From positions 9,300,001 to 9,364,000 of the forward strand of contig NC_087107.1 in the NCBI RefSeq assembly GCF_963855985.1: 64,000 nt of DNA, read 5' to 3'. The stretch's first letter is position 1. Each line of letters starts with the position of its first letter. Positions 11,101 through 23,100 of this stretch are shown here, one piece after another. The stretch comes from Ostrinia nubilalis (taxonomy: Eukaryota > Arthropoda > Insecta > Lepidoptera > Crambidae). The translations under genes and the position numbers were made by a program. Under the pieces are notes generated by a model. It made no database searches. It worked only from the letters and a program-made list of their open reading frames with translations, and was not told where the DNA came from.

Positions 11101-14100
11101 ATAGGGGAAGCAAATCAGAGTTAGCGTACTCAAGCAGTGGTCCTTATACGTCGCCGCGCCCGTCAGAGGTAGCGAGGGCAGACGAGGGCCCATGTCGCAT
11201 GAGGGCCACGACCAGCCGCCTAGACCGCCGCCTTCTAGGAACGAAGGTAATATTCTTAAAAGCAACCCCTTGCTACATATACAGGGGAGGCAAACAGGAG
11301 ATAAGTGTTTTCAAGCAGTGGTCAGAACTCAGAACCTATAGGTCGCTGCTCCTGTCAGAGGCAGCGAGGACAGACGAGGGCCCATGTCGCATGAGGGCCA
11401 CGACCAGCCGCCTAGACCGCCGCCTCCTAGGAACGAAGGTAATACTCTTAGAAACAACCCCATGCTATTTATACAGTTGAATCAAACAGGAGATAAGTGT
11501 TTTCAAGCAGTGGTCAGAACCTATACGTCGCTGCTCCTGTTAGAGGCAGCGAGGGCAGACGAGGGCCCATGTGGCATGAGGGCCACGACCAGCCGCCAAG
11601 ACCGCCGCCTCCTAGGAACGAAGGTAGTACTCTTAGAAGCAACCCCATGCAACATATACAGGGGAGGCAAACAGGAGATCTGCGTGCTTAAGCAGTGGTC
11701 AGAACCTATACGTCGCTGCTCCTGTTAGAGGCAGCGAGGGCAGACGAGGGCCCATGTCGCATGAGGGCAACGATCAGCCGCCTAGACCGCCGCCTCCTAG
11801 GAACGAAGGTAATATTTTTAGAAGCATGTGACGACTTGTGAGAACTTTATTTATGTCACCATGTCACATAAGCAGCATCAGTTTGTACACTTTTTAAAGT
11901 TAAATAATAGGTAATCTGCTCAAGGCATTCAACATCATGATGATGCATCAAATCTATCTCACATAGGTTTTATTTTAGTTGACAAGGACATTATGCCATC
12001 AACAAGGCGACTACTCGTAACAATCAATTTTACCATTTTGCTTGTTAGCAAGAATGTGCTACTCATACTCATAATAATAATTCCATTTTGCATTCCTCTA
12101 TTCTAGTGTTATGATAATTATGTAAGTTAGGAAGTCTAATGGGACTTTATTGTCTTAGAATCTTTTAACCGCCTCTGTGGTCTAGTGGTTAGACCACCTG
12201 CTTAAGACGCAGAGGTCCCGGGTTCGATTCCCAGTGGGGGCAGAATTTTCTGTTCGGTTTGGTTGGTGGTAGGGCTTGTTCCAAGTCCGCCTGGCTAGCT
12301 ACCACCATCTTACCTAAGTCTGGCACCATAACAACAATGTAAAGAGCATTGTTGTGTTCCGGCAGTTAGAGGTAAGATAGCCAGTTCCTCCGTGGTTGAG
12401 GATTCCGGGTGAAGCTCGCTTCCACCTTCGGCCTGATCATCACTTACCATCAGGTGAGATACAGGCCAAGAGCTTCCTCGTTGTGGATAAAAAAAAAGGA
12501 AATTCAAAGATTTTCTTGAGATGTAACGGAATTAAAACTACATTCAAGTCAGTCAAAATTGTTTAATAGATTTTCTCAAATAACGTTACACTTGATGACT
12601 TTCCTAAAATCCGGTAAGTATCATCACTTCGTCAAATTCTTGTGCTTTCACACTTGCCTGTTACTCAATCGCACATTCTTGATACGCATTAGTCAGCTGT
12701 TAACGAGTAATAATCTCTAGTTGCTGTGAAAATGTACTACCGTTACATAAATAGGTACATACGTTATTTTAATTAACTTTACTGCTTTGTTTGATTTAGA
12801 ATCATTGGTTACATTACTTTTCTTAAAAATAAAATGTAAAACATCGTTAATTGGACAATATTAAGCTTAGATTTCAGAACATATCAAAGTTGTAAAGGAA
12901 AACAAAAGATAATCTAAGTACGTGAAAGAATTTTTCGTGGAGAAGTAATTAAAAGATCTATTTTTCTTTTGTCTTAGCAGATTATTATAGCAGCAGAAGA
13001 CAGCTGTTTGAAGAAGATGCGATGGGAACACAAAGGAATAAACCACCGTACGTACAGCATTTATTATCGTGTTTTTTTTCTGATACTTCTTATGATTGAC
13101 CTGCTTTTGATGGCCTTACTGGTTAGACATTTTTTATGCAGAACAAAGCAGGTATTTGACTGCACTCACATCTGGTGTTTAGTGAGATGCAGTCTAGGAT
13201 TCCTGCCCTGTAAATGCCTATTCACTCTCGCCTTGAAGAGGCCCGGATTATAGTGTTCGGGAAAGAAAGACAGCAGCAGGCAGAGAATTCCAGTCCCTAG
13301 CTGTTCGCAATCTTTGTTCAGTCATCAATATAGTAGTTATTGCTTTACATAGCTTTGTATTTACAAAAACAATTTTATCAGCGGATCTTTGAATTACAAC
13401 TTAAGTTAATATTTTTTACAGAAGCGAGCCAAGGTTAATCAGTTTCCAAAAAGAGGGTTCAGTTGGCCTCAGACTTTGCGGAGGGAATAGGTCTGGAGTC
13501 TTTGTATCAGGGGTGCAGCCCACCAGTCCAGCGGCGTTGCAAGGGTTACAGCCGGCTGATAAAATTCTCAAGGTAAGGATAGTATTGTTTCCGGGAAATA
13601 GTGTACCTACAAAGAGTTTTACCGTTTGAATTTGCTAGTTCTCGAAGGCATTAGTTGGCGCCACTGGCGAGTAATTACATAATCTTCCTACCGCTTCGGC
13701 CCTAACCAGTTGTCCTTGCTATTTTACCCACTAGCGAGTGAGAGGATCTTACTTTACAGTGACGCCAACTCGGTTAGTCCAAATGTGATTCCTTCTAAAG
13801 TCTGGTCGCGGAGCACGTAGAATTTTGTCCAATGACCCCAAGCTACCTATCCTTATCGCTCGCCCGTAATTATATTGCTGTCGCGCTCGCACACAAAATT
13901 CTACGTGGTCGCAGACCAGACTATACCACTGGTCAACGTCTTGCCACGCATTGCTTAACTTAGCATTTCTCATGTCAACTAAGTACCTCTAACACAGTTC
14001 CCTCTAACAGCGTATTACACTTGAAAATTTCGACTGGTTCAGCCAGTGTCTAAACAGTTCCCTTTATTTTGTTCCCTTTATTTTGTTTAGTTTTATTTAG

Positions 14101-17100
14101 CGCTCCTTGAGTTCCTTGATGGCCCCTGATTTGATAGGCCCAATATATTCCCTAGGCCAGGGGAGACATGATTACTTACCCACTTAAGTTCTTTTGTCTC
14201 CCAGCTGTCTCCTGTTAATCTTTTAACCGTTAAATTATTCTCAGGTAAACGACATGGAAATGAAAGGCGTGACGCGGGAAGAGGCAGTGCTATTCCTGCT
14301 GAGCTTGCAAGAGCGGATCGACTTGATCGTGCAGCAGTCGCCTGAAGAGTACAACGCGGTAGCCAGCGGGCAGATGCGTGAGTAGACCTTATTAATTTTA
14401 AAATAGGGGTCATTTTGCAATAAGATGCGTAGGCTCATGTGTAAGCCTAGGCGCAGACCACCGATTTTTAGTTGGCCGATAGTTGGGTCGGGCCGTTCAG
14501 ATCGGGTCCCATACGAAGTGGCGAAGGTCGATTTAGCGAAGTACCAGGCCTGTTCATCTCCGCGAGTTTACATCGAAAACAAAACACGCACGATGGCCCA
14601 CCTACAGGATACTATTCGACAAGGCCTCACATACGAGCGAACATTGACTCACGCACGCGTATTCTTGTGTATGATGGAAGAAAATAAACAAAATGGTGTA
14701 CTAAATACTGTGCAGTATTTAACTGCCTAAATAATAATAAAAAAAACACAGTGTACTTTTTTAAGTTGCCTCAAGACATTGAGAGGTAAATAAGTAGTTA
14801 ATATTATTCATGATAATTCATGCCAAATCATGTATTTCCTCCGCCATTTTCCGCAGTTTGGCACCTCACGTCACATCATTTTACCGAAGTCAGCCCTATA
14901 GCTTCGGCGCAGTGCCGATCACTGACGTTTGTCAACAAAATGGTGCTTGACTCTTGAGACAGGCTAAATTACACCATATTGTTAATGACATTGAGCATAC
15001 ATTTTTTTAAATACCTTCGCGAAGTAACACTTCTGTACGTAGTACTTATTATTATTCTGTGGTAAGACCCACCTGCTTCAGATGCAGAGGTCCCGAGTTC
15101 GATTCCCAGTGGGGGCAGATTTTTCTGTTCGGTTTGGTTGGTGGTAGGGCTTATTCTAAGTCCGCCTGGCTAGCTACCACCATCTTACCTAAGTCTGTCG
15201 CCATAACAACAATGTTAACTGCGTTATTGTGTTCCGGCAGTTAGAGGTAAGATAGCCAATTCCTCCGTGGTTGAGGATTCCGGGTGAAGCTCGCTTCCAC
15301 CTTCGGCCTGATCATCACTTACCATCAGGTGAGATACAGGCCAAGAGCTTCCTCGTTGTGGATAAAAAAAAAACATACACTGATTTGGTATCGGCCGATT
15401 CTTCATACATCTCGCCCAACTATCGGCCAACTAAAAGTCCGTGGTCTGCGCCTAGGCTAAGTAAGTATAACGTGCAAAATAATAGTATGTCAGTAGCATA
15501 TTATTATATCTTTAGACCTCCTTTATATCCGGGTAAATAAGACCTAATTTACTCACTTCGTTGAACATGTGATTGATTGGTATAATAATAGTGAATGGAA
15601 ACTGTTCGAATGTGGTCCAAACCGTCATTGTTAATTACTATAAAAATACTTGTTTATCCGTGTGTTGTTCTATTAATATTAATTACATTAATATAATCTT
15701 CTATTAATTACATTGTACTAATTTCATTTTTATTACTAAAGCCTGGTCCGTGAGCACGCCCGTATTCACAAACATTACTATGTGGTCTCACAGTGCGCGT
15801 CGACGCACAGGGTCACACACGAACCAATCACATAGCTTTATTCAACGCTGTGCGTTCGATTTTCTGCTTCACATGAACAAGTTTGTGAATACGGGTGTTA
15901 AATCGGTGTCCTTTTAAACACACTTTATTTATAAACTTAAAATTTTTATTTTCCTTTTCAATACAGACGACAGTAAATCAGAATTTTTTCTTGCAAAATA
16001 GAGCTTATTTCAATTAATATTAGGAGTATTCCTTACTGCTATAGTCATTCAATAACTGACCATTTAATGCTTGTGTTCCAGCCGGCGACTCGTTCCACAT
16101 AAAGACGCACTTCCACTACACGGAGCCGACGGACGGCGAGATGTCGTTCCGATGCGGCGACGTGTTTCACGTTGTGGACACGCTACATAACGGAACAGTT
16201 GGCGCTTGGCAGGTCTACAGGATAGGTACGATTATCATCATCATTAATATCACTAACATCATCATTATTTTCATCACTACCATCATCACCACCACAATCA
16301 TTAACATATACCTTCAAACGGTAAAATACAACATAATCATCAGATCATTTATTTGGTCTTCACTGCAGGAGCACGACTTGCTCTAATTTCCCAAAGGCTG
16401 GCTAGACGGGTTGTTAAGGCCTGATGTTTGCATAGTCCCTTGGGTGCCTTTCACGACATCTACTGGAAGAGTGAGGATGGAAGGCCAGCATCTTAATTGA
16501 TAGAAACTGATGACTATTGCGATTTGAGATAAGATAGCATGGTGGATGTCAAAAAACCGATATAAGCGTCAGTTTTTCTTAATTTTCAGATTTGATGCCT
16601 CGGCGGTACCAAAATAACTGTCTCAATAATAAACTCAAAATTATTGTTTAACTCCTTTTCCATCCAGGTCGTAACAACCAAGAGGTGCAAAAAGGCACGA
16701 TCCCCAACAAAGCAAGAGCCGAAGAATTGGCCACGGCACAATTCAACGCGACCAAGAAAGAGATGTCAGGCAACGATGGAAAACACAACTTCTTCCGACG
16801 CCGACGGTCTACGCATCGACGAAGCAAGAGTTTGGGCAAGGTGAGGGGAATTGGGCGATTGAAATCATTCATCGATGATTTCAGAGCATCCTACTTCTTT
16901 AAGAAACACTGAATGTTACGTAATTAATTTACTATTTAACATTAATTGATATACAAACTCTTGGTCAAGGTACTCATATCTTGATTTATGAGTTGCTTGG
17001 TATTAATGTGTGGTGCAACGGTTAGAGGGTTGGACTTTATCAATTCGAGAGGTTTTAGGTACCCAAATAACCACCAGATGAACTACTACCACTACTCACT

Positions 17101-20100
17101 CTTTTTGGGAGAGTATAATGTAGGCTTTAATCCTGATTTATTAATTTTTTTGTAAGTAGGCTTTTAAAAAGCACTTTAAGGCCTCAGCCGCGAATTCAGC
17201 GGGCAGCGGGGCGGCGGCGGTAGCAGCGCGGGAGCGGCAGGATCTTATGCGTAAAATCAAATAGACCGGTTCTCGAAAACAGCGGCGCGGGAGCGGGCAC
17301 CGAGCGGGCAGCGCACTCCTTCTTTTGCCCACAATAAATCGAGCGTTAGGAATAAATTTGAATCGAAATAAAATTGTCGCCGTTGTTCAGACATTTCGTT
17401 TGCGAATAAAAACAAATATATCGACAACACAACCCCGAACATAACACTTCGCCGCTAAAGCGCCGCGCGAGCTGCCCGCTTGTTTCGAGAACGGGTCTGC
17501 GTTGCCCGCCCCGCTCCCGCGCCGTTGCCGCTCCCGCCCCGCTGCCCGCTCAATTCGAGCCTGAGGCCTTACACGTCCTAGCCTACTACTGCTTCACGAC
17601 AATGGGTCAGTGCTGAGTAGTTTTTTTTATTGTATCGGCCACTAGGAAAGTTATGGTGTATTTTGTAAACATTTTGACGATTTTCATTCTATTCCAGGAA
17701 CACTGGGACGAAGTGGTCCTATCAGACAGCATCAGCAAGTTCCCAGCGTACGAACGCGTGGTTCTGAAGCAGCCGGGCTTCGTGCGGCCTGCCATAGTGC
17801 TGGGCGCGGTGGCTGACATCGCGCGGGAGCGGCTCCTCAACGAGAGCCCGGACCAGTTCGCCTCGCCTAGTGAGTGTAGCCACAGAATAATAACAAGTGG
17901 TGTAGCGCGGTGTCAGACGTCCTGCTGCCGTGTCAGCTGTGTCAGGTCCTATCACAGCATCTGGTGCCGAAGCAGCCGGGCTTCGTGTGGCCTGCCATAG
18001 TGCTGGGCGCGGTGGCGGATATCGCGCGGGAGCGGCTCCTCAACGAGAGCCCGGACCAGTTCGCCTCGCCTAGTGAGTGTAGTCCAAAAGACCAGTGCCT
18101 GAAGACGAAAGTCTACAACCAATGTGTGTTACCAGTGATAACTTATGGCTCGGAAACGTGGCCTCTCACTATAGGCCTTATACAGAATCTCAAAGTTGCA
18201 TAGCGTGCTATGGAGACGGCTATGCTTGGTGTTTCTTTGCGAGATCGAATCAGAAATGAGGAAATCCGTTAATGAACTAAAGTCGCTGACACAGCCCGAC
18301 GGATTAGCAAGCTGAAGTGGCAATAGGCAGGGCACATAGTACGCAGAACTGACGGCCGATGGGGCAGCAAGGTTCTGGAATGGAGGCCGCGTACCGGAAA
18401 GCGCAGCGTGGGACGTCCACCTACAAGGTGGACCGACGACATCGTAAAGGTAGTAGGGAAGCGCTGGACGCAGGCCCCTACCAATCGATCAACATGGAAA
18501 GCATTAGGGGAGACCTATGTTCAGCAGTGGACGTCCTATGGCTGAAATGATGATGATGATGAGTGAGTGTAACGTGTGTCAGACGTCCTGCTGCGTCAGC
18601 TGTGTTAGGTCCCATCACAGCATCTGGTGCCGAAGCAGCCGGGCTTCGTGCGGCCTGCCATAGTGCTGGGCGCGGTGGCGGACATCGCGCGGGAGCGGCT
18701 CCTCAACGAGAGCCCGGACCAGTTCGCCTCGCCTAGTGAGTGTAGCCACAGAATAATAATAAGTACTACGTGCAGAAGATTTTCTTCGCAATGGTATTTA
18801 AAAAAATGTATGCTTAATGTCGTTAACAATATGGTGTAATTTAGCTTGTCTCAATAGTCGAGCACCATTTTGTTGACAAACGTCAGTGTTCGGTACTGCG
18901 CCGAAGCCATAGGGCTGACTTCGGTAAAATGATGTGTGACGTGAGGTGCCAAACTACGGAAAATGGCGGAGTAAATACATGATTAAGCATAAATTATATT
19001 TTGTGTTTCTATTATTATTCGGGCAGTTAAAAAATACTGCACAGTATTAATTACACCACCGATTTTACATATAGTTTATTGTCTTTACAATGCAAATGGG
19101 TGAAGAATACTCGTGCGTGCGTCAATACTCGCTCGTGATTGTCCTGTCGATTAGGTACCTCAGGAGGGGTCGTCGCGCGTGTTTTGTTTTCGATGCAAAC
19201 TCGCGGAGATGAACAGGCCTGGTGTAGCGCGGTGTCAGACGTCCTGCTGCGTCAGCTGTGTCAGGTCCTATCACAGCATCTGGTGCTGCTGAAGCAGCCG
19301 GGCTTCGTGCGGCCTGCCATAGTGCCACAGTTCGCCTCGCCTAGTGAGTGTAGCGTGGTGTCAGACGTCCTGCTGCGTCAGCTGTGTCAGGTCCTATCAC
19401 AGCATCTGGTGCCGAAGCAGCCGGGCTTCGTGCGGCCTGCCATAGTGCTGGGCGCGGTGGCTGACATCGCGCGGGAGCGGCTCCTCAACGAGAGCCCGGA
19501 CCAGTTCGCCTCGCCTAGTGAGTGTAGTCCAAAAGACCAGTGCCTGAAGACGAAAGTCTACAATTAATGTGTGCTACCAGCGATAACTTATGGCTCGGAA
19601 ACGTGGCCTCTCACTATAGGCCTTATACAGAAGCTCAAAGTTGCATAGCGTGCTATGGAGAGGGCTATGCTTGGTGTTTCTTTGATCGAATCAGAAATGA
19701 GGAAATCCGTAAACGAACTAAAGTCGCTGACATAGCCCGACGGATGAGCAAGCTGAAGTGGCAATGGGCAGGGCACATAGTACGTAGAACTGACGGCCGA
19801 TGGGGCAGCAAGGTTCTGGAATGGAGGCCGCGTACCGGAAAACGCAGCGTGGGAGGTCCACCTACAAGGTGGACCGACGACATCGTAAAGGTAGCAGGGA
19901 AGCGCTGGATGCAAGCCGCTACCAATCGATCAACATGGAAAGCATTAGGGGAGGCCTATGTTCAGCAGTGGACGTCCTATGGCTGAAATGATGATGATGA
20001 TGAGTGAGTGTAGCGTGTGTCAGACGTCCTGCCGCGTCAGTTGTGTCAGGTCCCATCACAGTATCTGGTGCCGAAGCAGCCGGGCTTCGTGCGGCCTGCC

Positions 20101-23100
20101 ATAGTGCTGGGCGCGGTAGCTGATATCGCGCGGGAGCGGCTCCTCAACGAGAGCCCGGACCAGTTCGCCTCGCCTAGTGAGTGTAGCCACAGAATAATAC
20201 AAAGTACTACCACAGAATACCATATATATACATACCATAATAATAAGTACTACGTACAGAAGTTTTACTTCGCGAAGGTATTTAAAAAAATGTATGCTTA
20301 ATGTCGTTAACAATATGGTGTAATTTAGTTTGTCTCAATAGTCGAGCACCGTTTTGTTGACAAACGTCAGTGTTCGGTACTGCGCCGAAGCCATAGGGCT
20401 GACTTCGGTAAATTGATGTGTGACGTGAGGTGCCAAACTACGGAAAATGGCGGAGTAAATACATGATTAAGTATTAATTATATTTTGTTTCTATTTTATT
20501 CTTCGGGCAGTTAAAAAATACTGCACAGTATTAATTACACCACCGATTTTACATATTTATTGTCTTTACAATGCAAATGGGTGAAGAATACACGTGCGTG
20601 CGTCAATACTCGCTCGTGATTGTCCTGTCGATTAGGTACCTCAGGAGGGGTCGTCGCGCGTGTTTTGTTTTCGATGCAAACTCGCGGAGATGAACAGGCC
20701 TGGAGTAGCGCGGTGTCAGACGTCCTGCTGCCGTGTCAGCTGTGTCAGGTCCTACCACAGCATTTGGTGCCGAAGCAGCCGGGCTTCGTGCGGCCTGCCA
20801 TAGTGCTGGGCGCGGTGGCGGACATCGCGCGGGAGCGGCTCCTCAACGAGAGCCCGGACCAGTTCGCCTCGCCTAGTGAGTGTAGCGTGTGTCAGACATC
20901 GACCTAAGTGCGATATAGCCATAATCGTGCGCAAGCGGCTCCTTAACCAGTTCGTCTCGCCTAAGCGTAGAATGGTGTCAGACATCATTGTGTCACTCGT
21001 GAGTACCTTATTAACGAGAGCCCGGAGCAGTTCGCCTCGCCTAGTGAGTAGCGTGTGTCAGACGTCCTGCTGCCGCGTCAGCTGTGTCAGGTGGTTCTAT
21101 CACAGCATCGTCTGTGGTGTCAGACATCGTTGCAGTCCAACGAGAGCCCCGACCAGCTCGCCTCGCCTAGTAAGTTTTGAGTGGTGTCAGATATCTTTGT
21201 GGGAGCGGTAGCTGACATTACGCGGGAGCGGCTCCTCAACGAGAGCCCGGACCAGTTCGCCTCGTCTAGTGAGTGTAGCGTGTGTCATACGTCCTGCTGC
21301 GTCAGCTGTGTCAGGTGGTCCTATCACAGCATCGTACCGTGGTGTCAGACATCGTCTTAAGTACGAGACATAATCATGCGCAAGCGACTCCTTAACCAGT
21401 TCGTCTCGCCTAAGCGTAGAATGGTGTCAGACATCATTGTGTCACTCGTGAGTACCTTATTAATGAGAGCCCGGAGCAGTTCGCCTCGCCTAGTGAGTGT
21501 AGCGTGTGTCAGACGTCCTGCTGCTGCGTCAGCTGTGTCAGGTGGTCCTATCACAGCATCGTCCGTGGTGTCAGACATCGTTGCAGATATGATGGCTTAT
21601 GTCAAGCCCGAGTGTTTAATTAATGAGAGCTCCGAGTAGTTCGCCTCGCCTAATAAGTGTATGATGATGTCAGACATCGTCCTAAGTGCCTTTGAGCTGT
21701 AAAAATTGTATGCAAGAAGCTCCTTAACGAGAGCCCCGACCAGCTCGCCTCGCCTAGTAAGTTTTGAGTGGTGTCAGATATCTTTGTCGGCGCGGTGGCT
21801 GACATCGCGCGGGAGCGGCTCCTCAACGAGAGCCCGGACCAGTTCGCCTCGCCTAGTGAGTGAAGCGTGGTGTCAGACGTCCTGCTGCGTCAGCTGTGTC
21901 AGGTGGTCCTATCACAGCATCAGCAAGTGCCCGCGAACGAGCGCGTGGTGCTGAAGCAGCTGGGTTTCGTGCGGTGTAGAGTGGTGTCAGACATCATTAT
22001 GGGCTCCATGGCTAATATCACCTAATATCACGCGTCAGTGTCTAATTAATAATACATAGCGCCATGTAGTTCGCCTCGCCTATAATAGTAAGTTTTTGTT
22101 GGTGTCAGACATTATTTTTGGCGCAGTGGTGACGAGTCCCGAACAGTTTGCGTTGCCCATTAAGTAGTGTAGAATGGGGTTATTCATCGTGGGAAATGGT
22201 GGTTCACATCACGAGCAAATATCTTCATAATGAGAGCCTTAAGCTGTTTGCCTCGGCCAGTAAGTGTAGATAAAATGGTGTCAGACATTATGTTCTGGGC
22301 GCCAAATGATACTGGATCGCCTTCCCAACATTATTATTGTTGTATGTTGTGTGAATCTTTGCACAGAAGCTAAAATATTCAGAACTAAAAGATGATTCTA
22401 AAAACCTCAAAAAAACCGCTAAATTCAGCAATTAAAAACTAAATAATTCTCCCCAGAAATGGACAGCACCCTAGAAGACAGCAAAACCAAATCCGGCGGC
22501 ATTATTCGTCTGTCCAGCATCAGGAGTATCATGGAGCGAGGGAAGCACGCTCTCCTGGATATCACGCCCAACGCGGTGGACAGACTCAACTACGCACAGT
22601 TCTACCCTATAGTGATATTCCTGAAGGCTGACAACAAGCATATTATTAAGCAGTTGAGAGCTGGCTTGCCTAAGTAAGTCATTTTGGATCTTGTTATGCA
22701 TAAAGGTAGCTTATCTATCTAACTTATCAACCTGGAAAGGGATCAAAAGTCAACACGTATCGAAGGCGAAGCGAGGCGTGGCGTTTACGTAAGACCCGCC
22801 ATACACGGACAGCTCGAGCAGTTAGTCAGTGATCAACATACACGGACCACTCTTGTAGTCAAGAGTCAACAGCTTGAAGCTGCCAGTGATAACTGCTCGA
22901 GCAGTTGGTATTAACTGCTAAACAAATCACAAGCGCGCGCGCCGTGGAATGAAGAAAGTGGGCGGAGGTAACTGTGCGAGAGATGTCGACAGCTCGAGCA
23001 GTCAGTGTATGGCTGGCGACTGCTTGACCGCACGATGGGCGCTGCTGTAGACCCTGACTGCTTCCGTTCCGTCCGTGTATTGCCGGCCTTAGTTTGCGTT

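Larger units (their letters stand above)
9849..11808 (+). repeat. Tandem array of 11 linker-exon copies (period 141-192 bp)
   Basis: Eleven copies of the [10 protein letters not shown]...[10 protein letters not shown] segment, each ending at GAACGAAG|gta(a/g)t. Donors begin at 10023, 10211, 10377, 10560, 10745, 10886, 11069, 11247, 11439, 11624 and 11809. Copies 1, 2, 6, 7, 10 and 11 are open with an in-phase AG upstream; copy 4 is open but has no in-phase AG; copies 3, 5, 8 and 9 carry deletions, insertions or stops. Because exit phase is 1 and usable entry phase is 1, any subset could be joined without frameshift. The spacers between copies are only about 33-60 nt, short for insect introns. 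Confidence 0.93.
14442..15460. mobile_element. MITE (CGCAGACCACCGATTTTTAG type) interrupted by nested insertions
   Basis: The outer arms are complementary: AGGCGCAGACCACCGATTTT at the left and its counterpart ending TGGTCTGCGCCTAGG at the right. Between them sit a 519-bp element (14544-15062) and a SINE (15063-15373). An uninterrupted copy is at 31531-31706. Confidence 0.75.
17958..22300 (+). repeat. Tandem array of partial GUK-entry exon copies with embedded transposons
   Basis: Five 115-bp copies (17958-18072, 18621-18735, 19403-19517, 20062-20176, 20761-20875) and one internally deleted copy (19277-19343) repeat [20 protein letters not shown] through ESPDQFASP and the donor gtgagt. Blocks 17958-19222 and 19403-20703 are one tandem duplication with a shift of 1445 bp, including the same RTE fragment and the same MITE-like element at matching offsets. 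From 20876 to about 22300 follow degenerate units ending in CGCCTCGCCTAGT(G/A)AG, with a secondary period of about 450 bp. Confidence 0.9.

Noticed and set aside
9818..11728. Several 60-144-residue proteins with repeated [12 protein letters not shown] motifs
   Set aside because: They are reading frames of the linker-exon array, in correct and shifted frames, and not separate genes.
12171..12242. A functional tRNA gene (AAG anticodon-like loop)
   Set aside because: The cloverleaf-like head needs several wobble pairs, is fused to a body and A tail, and recurs with the same body at 15063; it is a SINE. The same applies to the heads at 27281, 54475, 56563 and 59968.
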